The position numbers and the translations under genes were made by a program. The notes below the pieces were generated by a model. The model was given only the letters and a program-made list of their open reading frames with translations. It was not told the origin of the DNA and did no database searches. Of a stretch of 41,825 nucleotides of DNA, positions 27,759 through 37,800 are shown piece after piece. How positions within the stretch are numbered: the stretch's first letter is position 1; the number at the start of each line of letters is the position of its first letter. The DNA comes from Deltaproteobacteria bacterium (GTDB lineage Bacteria; Myxococcota; B64-G9), in NCBI GenBank assembly GCA_016935365.1, contig JAFGRB010000435.1:1-41825 (forward strand), given 5' to 3'.

Positions 27759-28274
27759 ATGAAGAGACGCGAGTCAGTCGGTCCGGTGGATCTCAACATG
27801 GTTCCGGTCATGAACCTCTTCCTGGCCATGATCCCCTTCCTGCTCAGCTGCGCGGCGTTCTTCCAGGCCGCGGTCATCAACGCCTCGGTGCCGGCCCTCT
27901 CCGAGGGCGCCGCGCCCGGCGATGCGGACGAGGACAAGAAGCAGCTCGACAAGGTCTCGCTCACTTTGCAGATCACCAAGACGGGCTTCGTGCTCACCGC
28001 CCAGGGCGATCAGACCGAGGAGGAGCTCAAGAAGTGGGGAGGCACGATCGCCAAGAAGGGCAAGGAGTACGACTTCGAGCAGCTGGCGGAGAGGGTGAAG
28101 AAGATCAAGGACCGCTACAAGAAGAGCGACACCATCGTCATCCTGCCCGACAAGGATGTCCTCTACAACACGATCGTCCAGGTCATGGATGCCACCCGGG
28201 AGCGGACCGTCGACCCCAGGCTGGACTCGCGAGAGGTCCTGTTCTCCAACGCCGTGGTCTCGTCCATCCTCTAG
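27759..28274 (+). CDS. TolR/ExbD-family protein lacking the conserved Asp
   Basis: A 171-residue protein with a short cytoplasmic N-terminus, one helix (about 14-36) and a periplasmic domain. In TolR/ExbD the helix carries a proton-binding Asp (N-x2-P-x2-D). Here the motif reads N13-MVP-VM-N19, so Asn replaces Asp; the codon AAC at 27813-27815 is one base from GAC. The neighbouring paralog keeps Asp. The protein may be a structural partner in a heteromeric TolR dimer. The periplasmic part is Lys/Glu-rich and ends with SNAVVSSIL. Confidence 0.9.
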   Translation: MKRRESVGPVDLNMVPVMNLFLAMIPFLLSCAAFFQAAVINASVPALSEGAAPGDADEDKKQLDKVSLTLQITKTGFVLTAQGDQTEEELKKWGGTIAKKGKEYDFEQLAERVKKIKDRYKKSDTIVILPDKDVLYNTIVQVMDATRERTVDPRLDSREVLFSNAVVSSIL

Positions 28275-28284
28275 AGGTGTGGGA

Positions 28285-28770
28285 ATGGCGATCAAGCGTA
28301 AAGAGCCCGAGAAGCCGATGAACCTGAACCTGACCTCGATGATGGACATGTTCACCATCATCCTGGTCTTTCTGGTCTTCAGCTTCTCTTCTCAGGACCA
28401 GAACCTGAAGCTGGACACCGACCTGACCCTGCCGGAGTCGACCGCCGCCATTCCGTTCAAGTGGGCCATCAACGTCAACATCACGCCCACCGAGCTGAAA
28501 GTGGAGGGCAACCAGGTGGCCGTCATCAAGAAAGGAAAGTTGGCCTCTGTCAAGATCGATCGGGAGAAGAAGCGCGTCACACCCTTGTTCAACCTGCTCA
28601 AGAAGTTCAAGGAGATCGAGAACCAGGAGAAGATCAACCCGACGGGAGACGAGACGGTGATCAGCTTCCAGGCCGACAAGAACCTGCCCTTCGAGACGAT
28701 CGATCTGGTCATGAAGACCTCGGCCCAGGCTGGCTACCCCAACTTCCGCTTCGTGGTCATGAAGAAGTGA
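28285..28770 (+). CDS. TolR/ExbD-family protein with intact proton-carrying Asp
   Basis: A 161-residue protein, 10 bp after the previous gene. Its helix (about 16-36) reads LNLTSMM-D21-MFTII, which aligns D21 with N19 of the preceding protein. The periplasmic domain has the alternating pattern of ExbD/TolR, ending YPNFRFVVMKK. With the TolQ-like protein it would make the proton-driven motor. Two TolR-type subunits next to one TolQ-type subunit is the arrangement of AglR/AglQ/AglS in M. xanthus. Confidence 0.92.
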   Translation: MAIKRKEPEKPMNLNLTSMMDMFTIILVFLVFSFSSQDQNLKLDTDLTLPESTAAIPFKWAINVNITPTELKVEGNQVAVIKKGKLASVKIDREKKRVTPLFNLLKKFKEIENQEKINPTGDETVISFQADKNLPFETIDLVMKTSAQAGYPNFRFVVMKK

Positions 28771-28780
28771 GGAGGGCGTC

Positions 28781-29233
28781 ATGCGACTCGCGAGGACTTG
28801 TCTGGCTGTGGTGGCGCTGTGCATCGCCTGGCTGGCTACCGATCTGGACATCGCTCGGCCAATGGTATCCGGCGATGTCTCGCCTTCATGGGCGAGGGCC
28901 GAGCCGGCTGGCCAGCTCGTGGCCAGGCGCAGGCGCAAGCCTCGCCCCAGGCGCAAGCCGAAGCCGAAGCCGAAGCCCGCTCCTGCCCCCGAAGCCGAGC
29001 CCGCGCCCGAGCCCGAGGCGGACTCGGGCGGGGGCGCTGCGCTGCCGGTGGGACCGGGAGGCCGTGCGCGGGTGGACTTCGAGGCGCAGCTTATCAAGGG
29101 CCAGACGACCAAGGCGGGCGAGGTGCAGATTCTGGCTCGCAAGGACAGCGAGCTCAAGAGCATGGTCATGCGTCGGACGAGCTTCAGGGACGAGATCATC
29201 CAGACGGTGTTTCCGGAAAAGATCGAGCCCTGA
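28781..29233 (+). CDS. secreted basic/Pro-rich small protein of the motor operon
   Basis: A 150-residue protein. An N-terminal signal peptide or anchor (about 1-25) is followed by a strongly basic Pro/Lys/Arg stretch (about 48-70), an Ala/Pro/Glu stretch (about 71-85), and a conserved-looking C-terminal block (about 97-150, RVDFEAQLIKGQTTKAGEVQ). No enzymatic motif is seen. It lies between the TolR-like genes and the FHA/AgmX-type gene, with gaps of 10 and 42 bp, so it is probably a periplasmic accessory of the motor. Exact function is unknown. Confidence 0.75.
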   Translation: MRLARTCLAVVALCIAWLATDLDIARPMVSGDVSPSWARAEPAGQLVARRRRKPRPRRKPKPKPKPAPAPEAEPAPEPEADSGGGAALPVGPGGRARVDFEAQLIKGQTTKAGEVQILARKDSELKSMVMRRTSFRDEIIQTVFPEKIEP

Positions 29234-29275
29234 CGGCGCTGACCGTGGTCGAGCCCAGAGAGCAGGGAGGTCGAG

Positions 29276-31777
29276 ATGGCTAGAACTCCAGAATCGACCG
29301 TGCTCCAGATCTTCATCTTCCAGGAGGGGAGGTTCTGGGGGACCGAGTGCTTCGCCCAGCACCAGGTCATCATGGGGCGGAATCCCGACGTCGACCTGCA
29401 GCTCGATGACGACATCACCTCTCGGACTCACGCTGCGGTGACGGTCAGCTCCGAGGGGCTCATCCTCGAGGACCTGGGAAGCTCCAACGGCACCTTCGTC
29501 AACGGCGAGCCCATCGAGCGCTGCTACATCGACTCGCGCGACGAGGTGGCCATCGGATCCTTCAGTCTCAAGTTCAAGCTCCTTGGGCGCAAACGTCCCC
29601 GCGCGGAGTCATTCCAGGACTCCACTCGGATCATGCAGGCGCCGGAGGAGCCCGACGACCGGACCGAGGTCGTATACGCACCTTCGAGCGATGCCCAGCG
29701 CGCGAGCGAGATCGACACCGGACCCGACGAGTCGGGATCGGACTACGATCACACCGTGCAGGTCCGGCCGTCACAGGCCTTCCAGCCCGAGCGGCCGGCC
29801 TTCCAGCCCGAGCGGCCGGCCTTCCAGCCAGAGCGGCCGGCCTTCCAGCCAGAGCGGCCGGCCTTCCAGCCAGAGCGGCCGGCCTTCCAGCCAGAGCGCC
29901 AACCGCCACAGAACCGCCGGGAGCAGATCGCCGCTGCCCTCAGGGAGGAGCTGGGCTTCGAGGGCTCGACGGAGCGCATGCCGGACCTGTCCTCGCGCTT
30001 CGAGCGCGATCTACAGCCCGAGCCAGACGATGCAGCCGAGACCCATGTCAAGGTCCGGCCTTCACCTCCGGATGAGCCGGTATCGGACTTCGCCGCGATA
30101 GATGGCCTGGATTCGCGTCCGCTGGCCGAGCAGCTCGAGCCCGAGCCGCCCTCGGTGCTCTACGAGCCCATCGAACCGGCCGTGGAGGAGGTTCCGACCG
30201 GGCCCGGGCTGTCACCGATCTCCGCCCCGATCGGACGCATGACCCCGTCGGTCGAGGCGCGGATGGACGAGCTCGAGCCGCCCATCCCCCAGGGACCTCC
30301 CCCGGACCACGACTTCGCCGACGAGGACGAGCTTGAAGATGTGGAGGTGCGGGACTTCGTGGAGCCGTTCTCGCTGCTCAACAACTTGATCCGCGAGAAC
30401 TTCGCCGAGCCTGCGGTCCCGACGGGGCCCGTGCCGATCGTGGAGATCATCGGCTACAGCAGCGAGAAGCAGGTGCTGCGATACGATCAAATCCAACCGG
30501 GCAAGAAGTATCGGCTCGGCGCCAATCGTTTCGTCCTGGTCCAGTTCAACGAGAAGTCGGCCTGCCGGGTCCTCTTCACGGACGAGTTCTCCGGCGGTGT
30601 GATCGTCGGCGGCCAGACGCTGGCGCTGGACGGGCTCAAGAGCGAGGCCAACCGGGCCGGCAGGCACAAGGGGCGCCCGGTATACGGCTACAAGCTGATG
30701 AAGGGTGACTATGCCAATCTGATCCACGAGGGCGGCGGATCGTTCATCCGCTTCGTCCATCCACCCAAGCTCCCCAAGGCCAGCCGGGACTGGAAGTTCG
30801 ACCCGCTCCACATGAAGATCTTCGGCTCGACTTTCGCGGGGCATTTCATCCTGCTGTGCATCATGGGCTTGCTGGCTTCGGACAAGCAAGCGGCTGCAGA
30901 CGTGGACCTGGACCGCTTCGCCAAGGTGGACATCAAGGACATCAACATGGACAAGCCCGAGGAAGAGGTCGAGGTGCCGCTCGACGAGCTTCCCGAGCCG
31001 GACAAGAAAGAAGAGGAGAAGAAGGAGGAGGTCAAGGAGGAGGAGCCCAAGGAGGAGCCGAAGGAGAAGCCGAAGAAGACGAAGCAGCGCAGGAACAAGC
31101 GGCAAAAGAAAGGCAGCGGCGGCGGCGGTGACGGCGGCAGCGGCGGAGTCGGCATGATGGCCGCGCTCGGCAACCTTTCCCAGAAGAAGTCCCAGCACAA
31201 CATCGTGGCTGCCGTGACCAACCTCGACGCGGTCCGGGTGCCGGGAGGCCGTTCGAGGTACAAGGTCTCCGGGCTGGTGGCCAAGCTGCCTTCCTCCAGC
31301 GTGGTTCTGTCCCGCGGCAGGGGCGTGGGTGTGCGCGGTGGCGTGGAGCTGCTGCGGGGCGGCAAGGGACGGGGGGGCGTCGCCGGGATCGGCCCCGGTG
31401 GGCTGGCCGGCGGCACCACGGGGCGTCGCAAGGTCGGCGGCGTCGTCTTCAAAACCCGCAAGATCGTGCGCAAGGGCGCTGGAACCCTCAGCCGCGAGGC
31501 GATCGCCGCGGTGGTCCGCAAGCACCTCAAGGAAGTTCAGGCCTGCTATGAGAAGAACCTCCTGCTCAATCCCAAGCTGGCCGGCAAGCTCAACATGGAA
31601 TGGGTCATCTCGCTGAGCGGCTCGGTCAGCATAGTCAAGACCCAGACCAACACGATGCAGTCACCGGCGGTGGCCATCTGCGTGTCGGCTCGAATCAAAC
31701 AGTGGAAGTTCCCGAAACCGAAGGGCGGCACGGTTGTCGTTACGTATCCTTTCATATTCAACGCCGTTGGCTTCTGA
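29276..31777 (+). CDS. FHA-domain transmembrane protein with AgmX/PglI-type C-terminal domain (GltG/NfsG/GltJ-like)
   Basis: An 833-residue protein. The N-terminal FHA domain spans about 10-105, with G34-R35, S49-R50 and SSNGTFVNG for phosphothreonine binding. Six tandem AFQPERP repeats (168-209) and a Pro/Glu-rich cytoplasmic stretch follow. A second folded segment spans about 400-500. One membrane helix lies at about 515-536. The periplasmic part has a Lys/Glu-rich linker, a Gly-rich region and a TonB-like AgmX/PglI C-terminal domain (about 739-833, with VRKHLKEVQACYEKNL and a YPFIF end). The layout fits a coupler that takes energy from the TolQ/TolR motor to the outer membrane, with a cytoplasmic switch read by FHA. 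M. xanthus Glt and Nfs machines have comparable proteins. Confidence 0.88.
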   Translation: MARTPESTVLQIFIFQEGRFWGTECFAQHQVIMGRNPDVDLQLDDDITSRTHAAVTVSSEGLILEDLGSSNGTFVNGEPIERCYIDSRDEVAIGSFSLKFKLLGRKRPRAESFQDSTRIMQAPEEPDDRTEVVYAPSSDAQRASEIDTGPDESGSDYDHTVQVRPSQAFQPERPAFQPERPAFQPERPAFQPERPAFQPERPAFQPERQPPQNRREQIAAALREELGFEGSTERMPDLSSRFERDLQPEPDDAAETHVKVRPSPPDEPVSDFAAIDGLDSRPLAEQLEPEPPSVLYEPIEPAVEEVPTGPGLSPISAPIGRMTPSVEARMDELEPPIPQGPPPDHDFADEDELEDVEVRDFVEPFSLLNNLIRENFAEPAVPTGPVPIVEIIGYSSEKQVLRYDQIQPGKKYRLGANRFVLVQFNEKSACRVLFTDEFSGGVIVGGQTLALDGLKSEANRAGRHKGRPVYGYKLMKGDYANLIHEGGGSFIRFVHPPKLPKASRDWKFDPLHMKIFGSTFAGHFILLCIMGLLASDKQAAADVDLDRFAKVDIKDINMDKPEEEVEVPLDELPEPDKKEEEKKEEVKEEEPKEEPKEKPKKTKQRRNKRQKKGSGGGGDGGSGGVGMMAALGNLSQKKSQHNIVAAVTNLDAVRVPGGRSRYKVSGLVAKLPSSSVVLSRGRGVGVRGGVELLRGGKGRGGVAGIGPGGLAGGTTGRRKVGGVVFKTRKIVRKGAGTLSREAIAAVVRKHLKEVQACYEKNLLLNPKLAGKLNMEWVISLSGSVSIVKTQTNTMQSPAVAICVSARIKQWKFPKPKGGTVVVTYPFIFNAVGF
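29777..29902 (+). repeat. six tandem 21-bp repeats encoding AFQPERP
   Basis: Six in-frame units of 21 bp. The first two have GCCCGAG and the remaining four GCCAGAG at the Pro-Glu codons, so neighbouring units are nearly identical and recent copy-number change is likely. Change by whole units keeps the reading frame and alters the cytoplasmic spacer after the FHA domain. Confidence 0.9.
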
Positions 31778-31805
31778 GTTGCGAGGCCAAGGGAGGGAGG
31801 GAGCA

Positions 31806-32504
31806 ATGCCCCCCCGCAACACACACCGGCCCGCAGGGCCGGTGATTGTCTCGATCTGCATGCTGCTCTGCTGGCGCCTGCCCGCAGCCCAGGCCCAGGA
31901 GGAGGATCTCGATCAGGGGCGAGTCTATGCGGTCCAGCCGCGGGCATACAAGATGAACCACGAGTTCGCGCTGACCTTCGGCTTCCTGCCCCTGGACGCG
32001 TTCTACAAGATGTTCTCGGTCAACGGGCACTATGTGGTGCACTTCGACGACCTCTTCGCCTGGGAGGCCGTGCATCTCTCGTTCAGCAAGTATCTGGATG
32101 TGAGCACGGGCCTCAAGGAGGAGCTGGCCGATCGATGGGATACGAGCCCGACGAGCCCGGAAGAGGACAGGATCGACTTCACGCTCGACACGAATCTGAT
32201 GTTCAAACCGCTCTACGGCAAGATGGCCCTGTTCGACAGCCTGGTGATCCACTCGGAGACTTACTTCCTCCTGGGCGTCGGGGCGGAGAAGTTCGAGACC
32301 GCCTGGTTTCCGGCCATCGATTTCGGGGTCGGTATCCGGATCTTCATCATCGAGACGATCTCGGCCCGGCTCGAGGTCCGCGAGTACATCCACTTCGGCG
32401 AAGGGGTGGGCAGCACGCTCGCCTTCGTGCTGGGCTTTTCCTACAACGCGTTTGCCGAAGAGGCCCGCCCCGGACATAGCCTTCGAAAGGAACTGGCCAA
32501 ATGA
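31806..32504 (+). CDS. outer-membrane beta-barrel protein, GltA/GltB or NfsA/NfsB-like (1)
   Basis: A 232-residue precursor with a signal peptide (AAQAQ, about 31). The mature part has alternating amphipathic strands typical of a small outer-membrane barrel, with FGFLPLDAFYKMF near 58-70. The neighbouring gene encodes a paralog with LPLDAYYKGY at the same place. Paired paralogous barrels are a feature of the Glt and Nfs clusters. GGGAGGGAG precedes the ATG at 31806. Its stop overlaps the next start (ATGA). Confidence 0.85.
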   Translation: MPPRNTHRPAGPVIVSICMLLCWRLPAAQAQEEDLDQGRVYAVQPRAYKMNHEFALTFGFLPLDAFYKMFSVNGHYVVHFDDLFAWEAVHLSFSKYLDVSTGLKEELADRWDTSPTSPEEDRIDFTLDTNLMFKPLYGKMALFDSLVIHSETYFLLGVGAEKFETAWFPAIDFGVGIRIFIIETISARLEVREYIHFGEGVGSTLAFVLGFSYNAFAEEARPGHSLRKELAK

Positions 32505-33211
32505 ACGCGACAAGGCCGCGTTTCGGCCCCGTTCGGGCCGCGTTGCTGACGGCGGTTTTGGCTTTCGTGGCCCTCGGCGCGACGGCTTTTGCCGAGGAGG
32601 TCGAGGAGCCGCCCGTCAAGGAGAAGAGCGCCTTCGGGCCGATCCAAAAACGGCTCTACCGAATGGACCACGAGCTGTCGTTCGGCTGGTCCTACCTGCC
32701 GCTGGATGCATACTACAAGGGTTACGGGCTGGCGCTGAGCTACACGATCCATTTCGACCACGTGTGGGCCATCGAGCTGGTTCGGCTCGGCTGGACCTGG
32801 AACGTGGACTCCAATCTCAAGACCAAGCTCATCGATCAGATGCCGGACATCTCTCCGGCCGAGTTTCCGGCCGTGGTGCTGTTCGAGAACACGAACGTGC
32901 TGTTCAAGATGCTCTACGGCAAGCAGACCTTCCTCAACCGCATGGTCTTGCACTTCGAGCTCTTCGCGTCCGGTGGCGTGTCGCTCGTCTTTCGCAACCC
33001 ATTCAACATCCACGAGCTCGACATGGAGAACTCGCGCTACGAGCTCGGGCTCAACTTGGGTATAGGCTGTCGGTTCTGGATCGACCCGGACTGGTCTCTG
33101 CGCGTGGATCTGCGAGACACGCTGCTGCTGCTGAGCTTCAATCGCGGCTTCGACGACCAGCTTCCCAAGAACGCCGCCGAGATCGGTATATCCATCTCGT
33201 ACAACCTCTAG
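32501..33211 (+). CDS. outer-membrane beta-barrel protein, GltA/GltB or NfsA/NfsB-like (2)
   Basis: A 236-residue precursor with a signal peptide (TAFAEE, about 31), translationally coupled to the preceding paralog by a four-base overlap. Strands with LPLDAYYKGYGL, IHFDHVWAIELVRL and LFKMLYGKQTF align with the neighbour. The protein ends in an aromatic-rich last strand (ISISYNL), compatible with barrel insertion by the Bam machinery. It is probably the second half of a paired barrel complex contacted by the periplasmic parts of the machine. Confidence 0.85.
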   Translation: MNATRPRFGPVRAALLTAVLAFVALGATAFAEEVEEPPVKEKSAFGPIQKRLYRMDHELSFGWSYLPLDAYYKGYGLALSYTIHFDHVWAIELVRLGWTWNVDSNLKTKLIDQMPDISPAEFPAVVLFENTNVLFKMLYGKQTFLNRMVLHFELFASGGVSLVFRNPFNIHELDMENSRYELGLNLGIGCRFWIDPDWSLRVDLRDTLLLLSFNRGFDDQLPKNAAEIGISISYNL

Positions 33212-33224
33212 GAGTGGCAGATCC

Positions 33225-34829
33225 ATGATCGTGTCGAAAACGTCATTCCTGCTGGCCGCATTCGGCCTACTCGTCTGGTTGTTGCCGCCGCCCTGCTCGG
33301 CCCAGGACGATCCGGGCACCGGTGGCGGGGAGACCGAGCCGAAACCCGCACCGCCCGAAGGAGGAGAGGAAGGCGCGCCTCCGCCCAAGAAAGACGCGGG
33401 CGAGAAGCTGAGCGAAGAGGAGCTCAAGGAGCTCGAGGGGGCTGTCGAGGAAGAGGTGCTCGTCGGCCCCGAGGTCTTCGACGAGGGGGTCAAGCTGTAC
33501 TACGAGGGCAACTTCGTCGGCGCGTGCAAGCGGCTCTGGGACTACATCTCCGGCAACCAGCCCGGGGCGGACAAGTACGGCTACGCCGAGTTCTTCCTCG
33601 CGCAGTCTCTGGAGCGGATCGGCCTGATGCACGCCGCCGTGGAGTACTACTACAACGTGGCCAAGAACCGCACCAAGCCCGAGCTGCTGCCCGATGCGCT
33701 GAGCGCCCTCGAGCGCATCTCCCGGCACCACCCTTTCGATCAGAACCTGATCCTGCACGATCTCCTCTACGACTCGACCTTCGGCTACCTGCGCCGCGAT
33801 CTCAGGGATTTCATCGAGTACAACCAGGGTCTGCTCGACTATCGAAACGGCTTCATCCGCTGGGGCCAGAAGCACTTCCAGTCGGTCCGCGAAGGCTCCT
33901 ACTACGGGTACAAGGCCAAGTACGTCGAGGCGGTATACGATCTGGTCAAGTACAACCTCGACGACGCCCTGAAGGGCTTCCGGGCGATACTGGACTCGGA
34001 CATCAAGCAGGCCGACGTGATCAACAACGCCCGCCAGAGTGTGGCCCGGATCCTCTTCGAGCAGAAGAAGTACAAGGAAGCCTATGAGGTGTACGAGACC
34101 ATCGACGCGCCCATCGAGAAGCAGGCCTCGGTCTTCCTGGAAGAGGCCTGGACGCAGTACTACCTCAAGGACTACCAACGGGCGATGGGGCTCTTGTACG
34201 CGCTCGAGGCGCCCGCGTACTTTCGGTACTTCAACCCCGAGAAGTACGTGCTCAAGGCGCTCATCTACAAGAACCTCTGCCATTACAACGTGGCCAAGGA
34301 CGCGGTCAGCGAGTTCTACCAGTACTACGGCGATGCCATCCGGGTGGTCTACGATCGGGTGGACCTGGACCGCAACGAGATCCTGCTCGACGCGGCTCTT
34401 CAGGAGCCCCGGATGGTGGAGATCGGCAGGTTCCAACGCCTGCTGGACACCGAGCTGGGGATGCTGGACGGCTTCGCCTTCTCCTGGTCGGAGAATGGCC
34501 TTCTGGAGCACTTGAACCGGGTCTACGATCTGAAGATCAAAGAGGTCAACCAGCAACTCCGCCAGAAGCTCGACAAGGCGCTGAGAGAGGTGGCCGAGAA
34601 GCTGCTGCTGTTCGAGGAGCAGATGAACTTGCTGGAGTACGAGATAGGCCTGTCCATTTATCGGCGCATCAAGGGTGCCCCCGCGGACAAGGAAGAGGAG
34701 CGGGACGAGATACCCTACTACTCCGAAAACACCTTCTTCGAGTTCGACGGCGAGTTCTGGAACGACGAGCTGCACGATTTCCGTTTCTATATCGAGGATC
34801 GCTGCTTCAGCGAGGAGCGCTGGGAGTAG
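33225..34829 (+). CDS. periplasmic TPR protein of the machine (GltC-like)
   Basis: A 534-residue precursor with an N-terminal signal peptide (about 1-26, CSAQD), a Pro/Glu-rich linker (about 27-70), then helical repeats of tetratricopeptide type (about 80-400), a coiled-coil-like segment (about 430-475) and an acidic, aromatic C-terminus (FFEFDGEFWNDEL). No enzymatic motif. Helical-repeat periplasmic proteins next to barrel pairs are typical of Glt/Nfs clusters; the correspondence to a given Glt subunit is inferred from position only. Confidence 0.82.
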   Translation: MIVSKTSFLLAAFGLLVWLLPPPCSAQDDPGTGGGETEPKPAPPEGGEEGAPPPKKDAGEKLSEEELKELEGAVEEEVLVGPEVFDEGVKLYYEGNFVGACKRLWDYISGNQPGADKYGYAEFFLAQSLERIGLMHAAVEYYYNVAKNRTKPELLPDALSALERISRHHPFDQNLILHDLLYDSTFGYLRRDLRDFIEYNQGLLDYRNGFIRWGQKHFQSVREGSYYGYKAKYVEAVYDLVKYNLDDALKGFRAILDSDIKQADVINNARQSVARILFEQKKYKEAYEVYETIDAPIEKQASVFLEEAWTQYYLKDYQRAMGLLYALEAPAYFRYFNPEKYVLKALIYKNLCHYNVAKDAVSEFYQYYGDAIRVVYDRVDLDRNEILLDAALQEPRMVEIGRFQRLLDTELGMLDGFAFSWSENGLLEHLNRVYDLKIKEVNQQLRQKLDKALREVAEKLLLFEEQMNLLEYEIGLSIYRRIKGAPADKEEERDEIPYYSENTFFEFDGEFWNDELHDFRFYIEDRCFSEERWE

Positions 34830-34865
34830 GCGCATTCGTTGCGTACAAAGATGGGGTGAGTGGAC

Positions 34866-37800
34866 ATGATAAAGCTGCCGAGTCGATTGAGCGCGCTCGC
34901 GCTCCTGAGCCTGACACCCTGGCTCTTCGGGTTCTCCCTGACCGACGGGGCCGAGGAGAAGGCCGAGTTCATCGACGGGCTCAAGCGGGACATCATCAAG
35001 GTAGAGCATTCGATCGAGGTCACCAAGGACCTGATCAAGAAGTCCAAGGGGGCCAAGTTCCTGCCCGACATCAAGTTCAGGCTCGCCGAGCTCCACGTGG
35101 AGAAGTCGAGGCTCGTCTACTACCTGGAAGTCGAGGAACGCGGCGCCGAAGCGGCCAACTCTCCCGAGGCCAAGCTGCTCAAGAACGAGGCCATCACGAT
35201 CTACCGTGACGTGATGCGGGAGTTTCCGGAGTACCGCTACAACGACAAGATCCTCTTCTTCATGGGGCACGAGTACCACGAGCTGGGCATGCACGAGGAC
35301 ATGCTGGAATCTTACAAGAAGCTCGTGGACGAGTATCCCAAGAGCACGCTGCTGCTCGAGTCGCTCTACATCATCGGCAACTACTACTTCGATCACGACC
35401 AGCTCGACGATGCGGAGAAGACCTACAACAAGATCCTGGAGTACCGCGAGTCGCATATCCACGACATGGCCCGCTACAGACTGGCGTGGGTGGCGATCAA
35501 CAAGGCCCGGCTGGACAAGAAGTGGTGGAAGAAGGCCATCCAGCTCTTCGAGACGGTCGTGCTCTCGACCGCCACGACCGATGAGGACATCTCGGTCGAC
35601 ACCCACAAGCCGATCAACATCAAGCTCGAGGCGCTGAACGGGATCGTCTTCTGCTACACCGAGGTCTACAAGCCCAAGATCGCCCTGGAGTACTTCCGGA
35701 AGCTGGCCTCGTCGAAGACCGTGTACGTCCACGCGCTGGAGAAGCTCGCCAACCGCTACTTCATCAAGGAGCAGTTCGACAACGCGGCGCTGCTCTACCG
35801 GCGGATCATCGAGCTGAGCGACGACGTGGACAAGAACCTGGACTATGCCCAGCGGATCTACGATGCGTCCTCGTATTCCAAGAAGAAAGATAAGGTGGAT
35901 GAGGACGTGCGGGCCATCGTCAAGGCCGCCTCCAAGTACGCTTTCTCGTGGCGGATCGCCGACAACGAGAAGAAGCAGCTCGCCAAGGGCTTCGAGGTCT
36001 ACTCGCGAGACATCGTGACCAAGCTCCACCTCCTCGCCCAGCAGCGCAAGGAGAAGCGCGCATTTCGGATTGCGGCCCGGGCGTACCAGAACTACTTGAG
36101 CTTCTTCGAGGAGTACTCGGAGAAGATACTCGACGTGAAGTACAACTACGCCGAGGCCCTGTTCAACTCGGATCAGTACCTGCCCGCGGGCCGGGCGTAT
36201 GAGGACATCGCCCGGGTGATGGACGAGAGCAAGGACCGCAAGGACGCGCTGTACTCCTGTATCCAGGCATACCAGTACGCGCTCGGCGGTGCGAAGTACC
36301 TCAGCCGCTTCGAGCTGGTGGAGTCGAGACAGGCACTGAAGCAGCTCGGGGCGTACTTCGTCAAGAAGTACCCCAACGACGAAAAGACACCCACCATCAA
36401 GTTCAACGTGGCCCGCATGTTCTACGACCAGGGAGAGTACGAGCAGGCCATCGAGTCCTTCAACGAGTACATCAACCAGTATCCGGCCCACTCCGAGGTC
36501 GCCGTGGCCGGGCACCTGGTGCTCGATTGCTACAAGCAGATGGAGGACTACGAGGGCCTTGCCAGGCAGGGCCGGGAGTATGCCGGCAACGCCAGCATCA
36601 AGGACGAGAAGTTCAAGAAGGAGGTCGGGGAGATCGTCGCGGCGGCCGAGCATCGCGAGCTGGACAAGAAGACGCTCGAGGTCACGAAGGAAGGCGGCGA
36701 CGCGATCGAGGAGCTCTTGAAGTACGCCGGCGAGATGGAGGTGGGCGGCAAGGCGGAGAAGGCGCTGTACCGCTCCTTCGTCATGGCCAAGGAGAAGCGC
36801 AACATCGAGATGGCCTTCAAGGCCGGCGCCCAGCTGGCCGCCCAGTACAAGAAGTCTCAGTACCTGGAGGACGTCTACGGGACGCTGGGCAACTTCTCCG
36901 CCCAGATGGCCGATTTCGAGCGCGCCGCAGCGCTCTACGAGGACTACTACAACCGCTTTCCGGAGAAGCCGGAGGCCCGTGAGGCCATGTTCGCCGCCGC
37001 TCGCTTCCACAGCTACCTGGGCAACCAGCGGGAGGCCATCAAGGACTACAAGGTCCTGCTGGAGAAGGCGAGCGGAGACGAGAGAGGGCGAATCCTGGTG
37101 GAGATCGCGGACGCATATGCCATGATGGATGATTGGCGCATGGTCCTGTCGAGCGCCCAGAAGGCCGTGTCCGAGGTGCCCAGCAGCGTCAAGGGCCAGC
37201 TCCTGTACGCCAAGGCGCTCAAGAAGCGCAACAAGATCGAGGAGGCCAAGCAGTCGTTCATGGCCGCCGCCAGCCTGGGCACCGGTCCTGCGGACATGGA
37301 GCTGGCCGCCGAGGCGCAGTTCCGGCTGGCGGAGATGTTGATGGGAGACTATCGCAAGGTGCGATTCGGTGCCGGTCAGGAAGACGCGGTCGTGGTCCAG
37401 ACCAAGATGCAGCTGATCGGAATGATGGAGCAGTTCTATGCCGGCGTGGTGGAGATGAAGGAGCCCCAGTGGGCCATCGCCGCCCTGTTTCGGCTTTCCG
37501 AGCTGTATGCGGATTTTGGGGACTTCCTCGACAAGGCGCCCGTGCCTGCCGATCTGACGCCCGACCAGCAGAAGCAGTATAGACAGATGCTCGCGGAGCA
37601 GGTCAAGGCGCAGAAGGCAGCCGCGGATACCTACCTGAACACCTGCAGGAAGACCGTCCGTGAAAAGAAGGTCTTCGGAGACTTCGCCATGGCTTGCATC
37701 ACCGGCGTGCCGCCCGCCGCCTCGGAGAGGATCGCACGCCGCCGCGGTGGCAAGCTGAGCGGTCCTCAGGCCGATGGGGTCAAGGACAAGCTGCTCAAGA

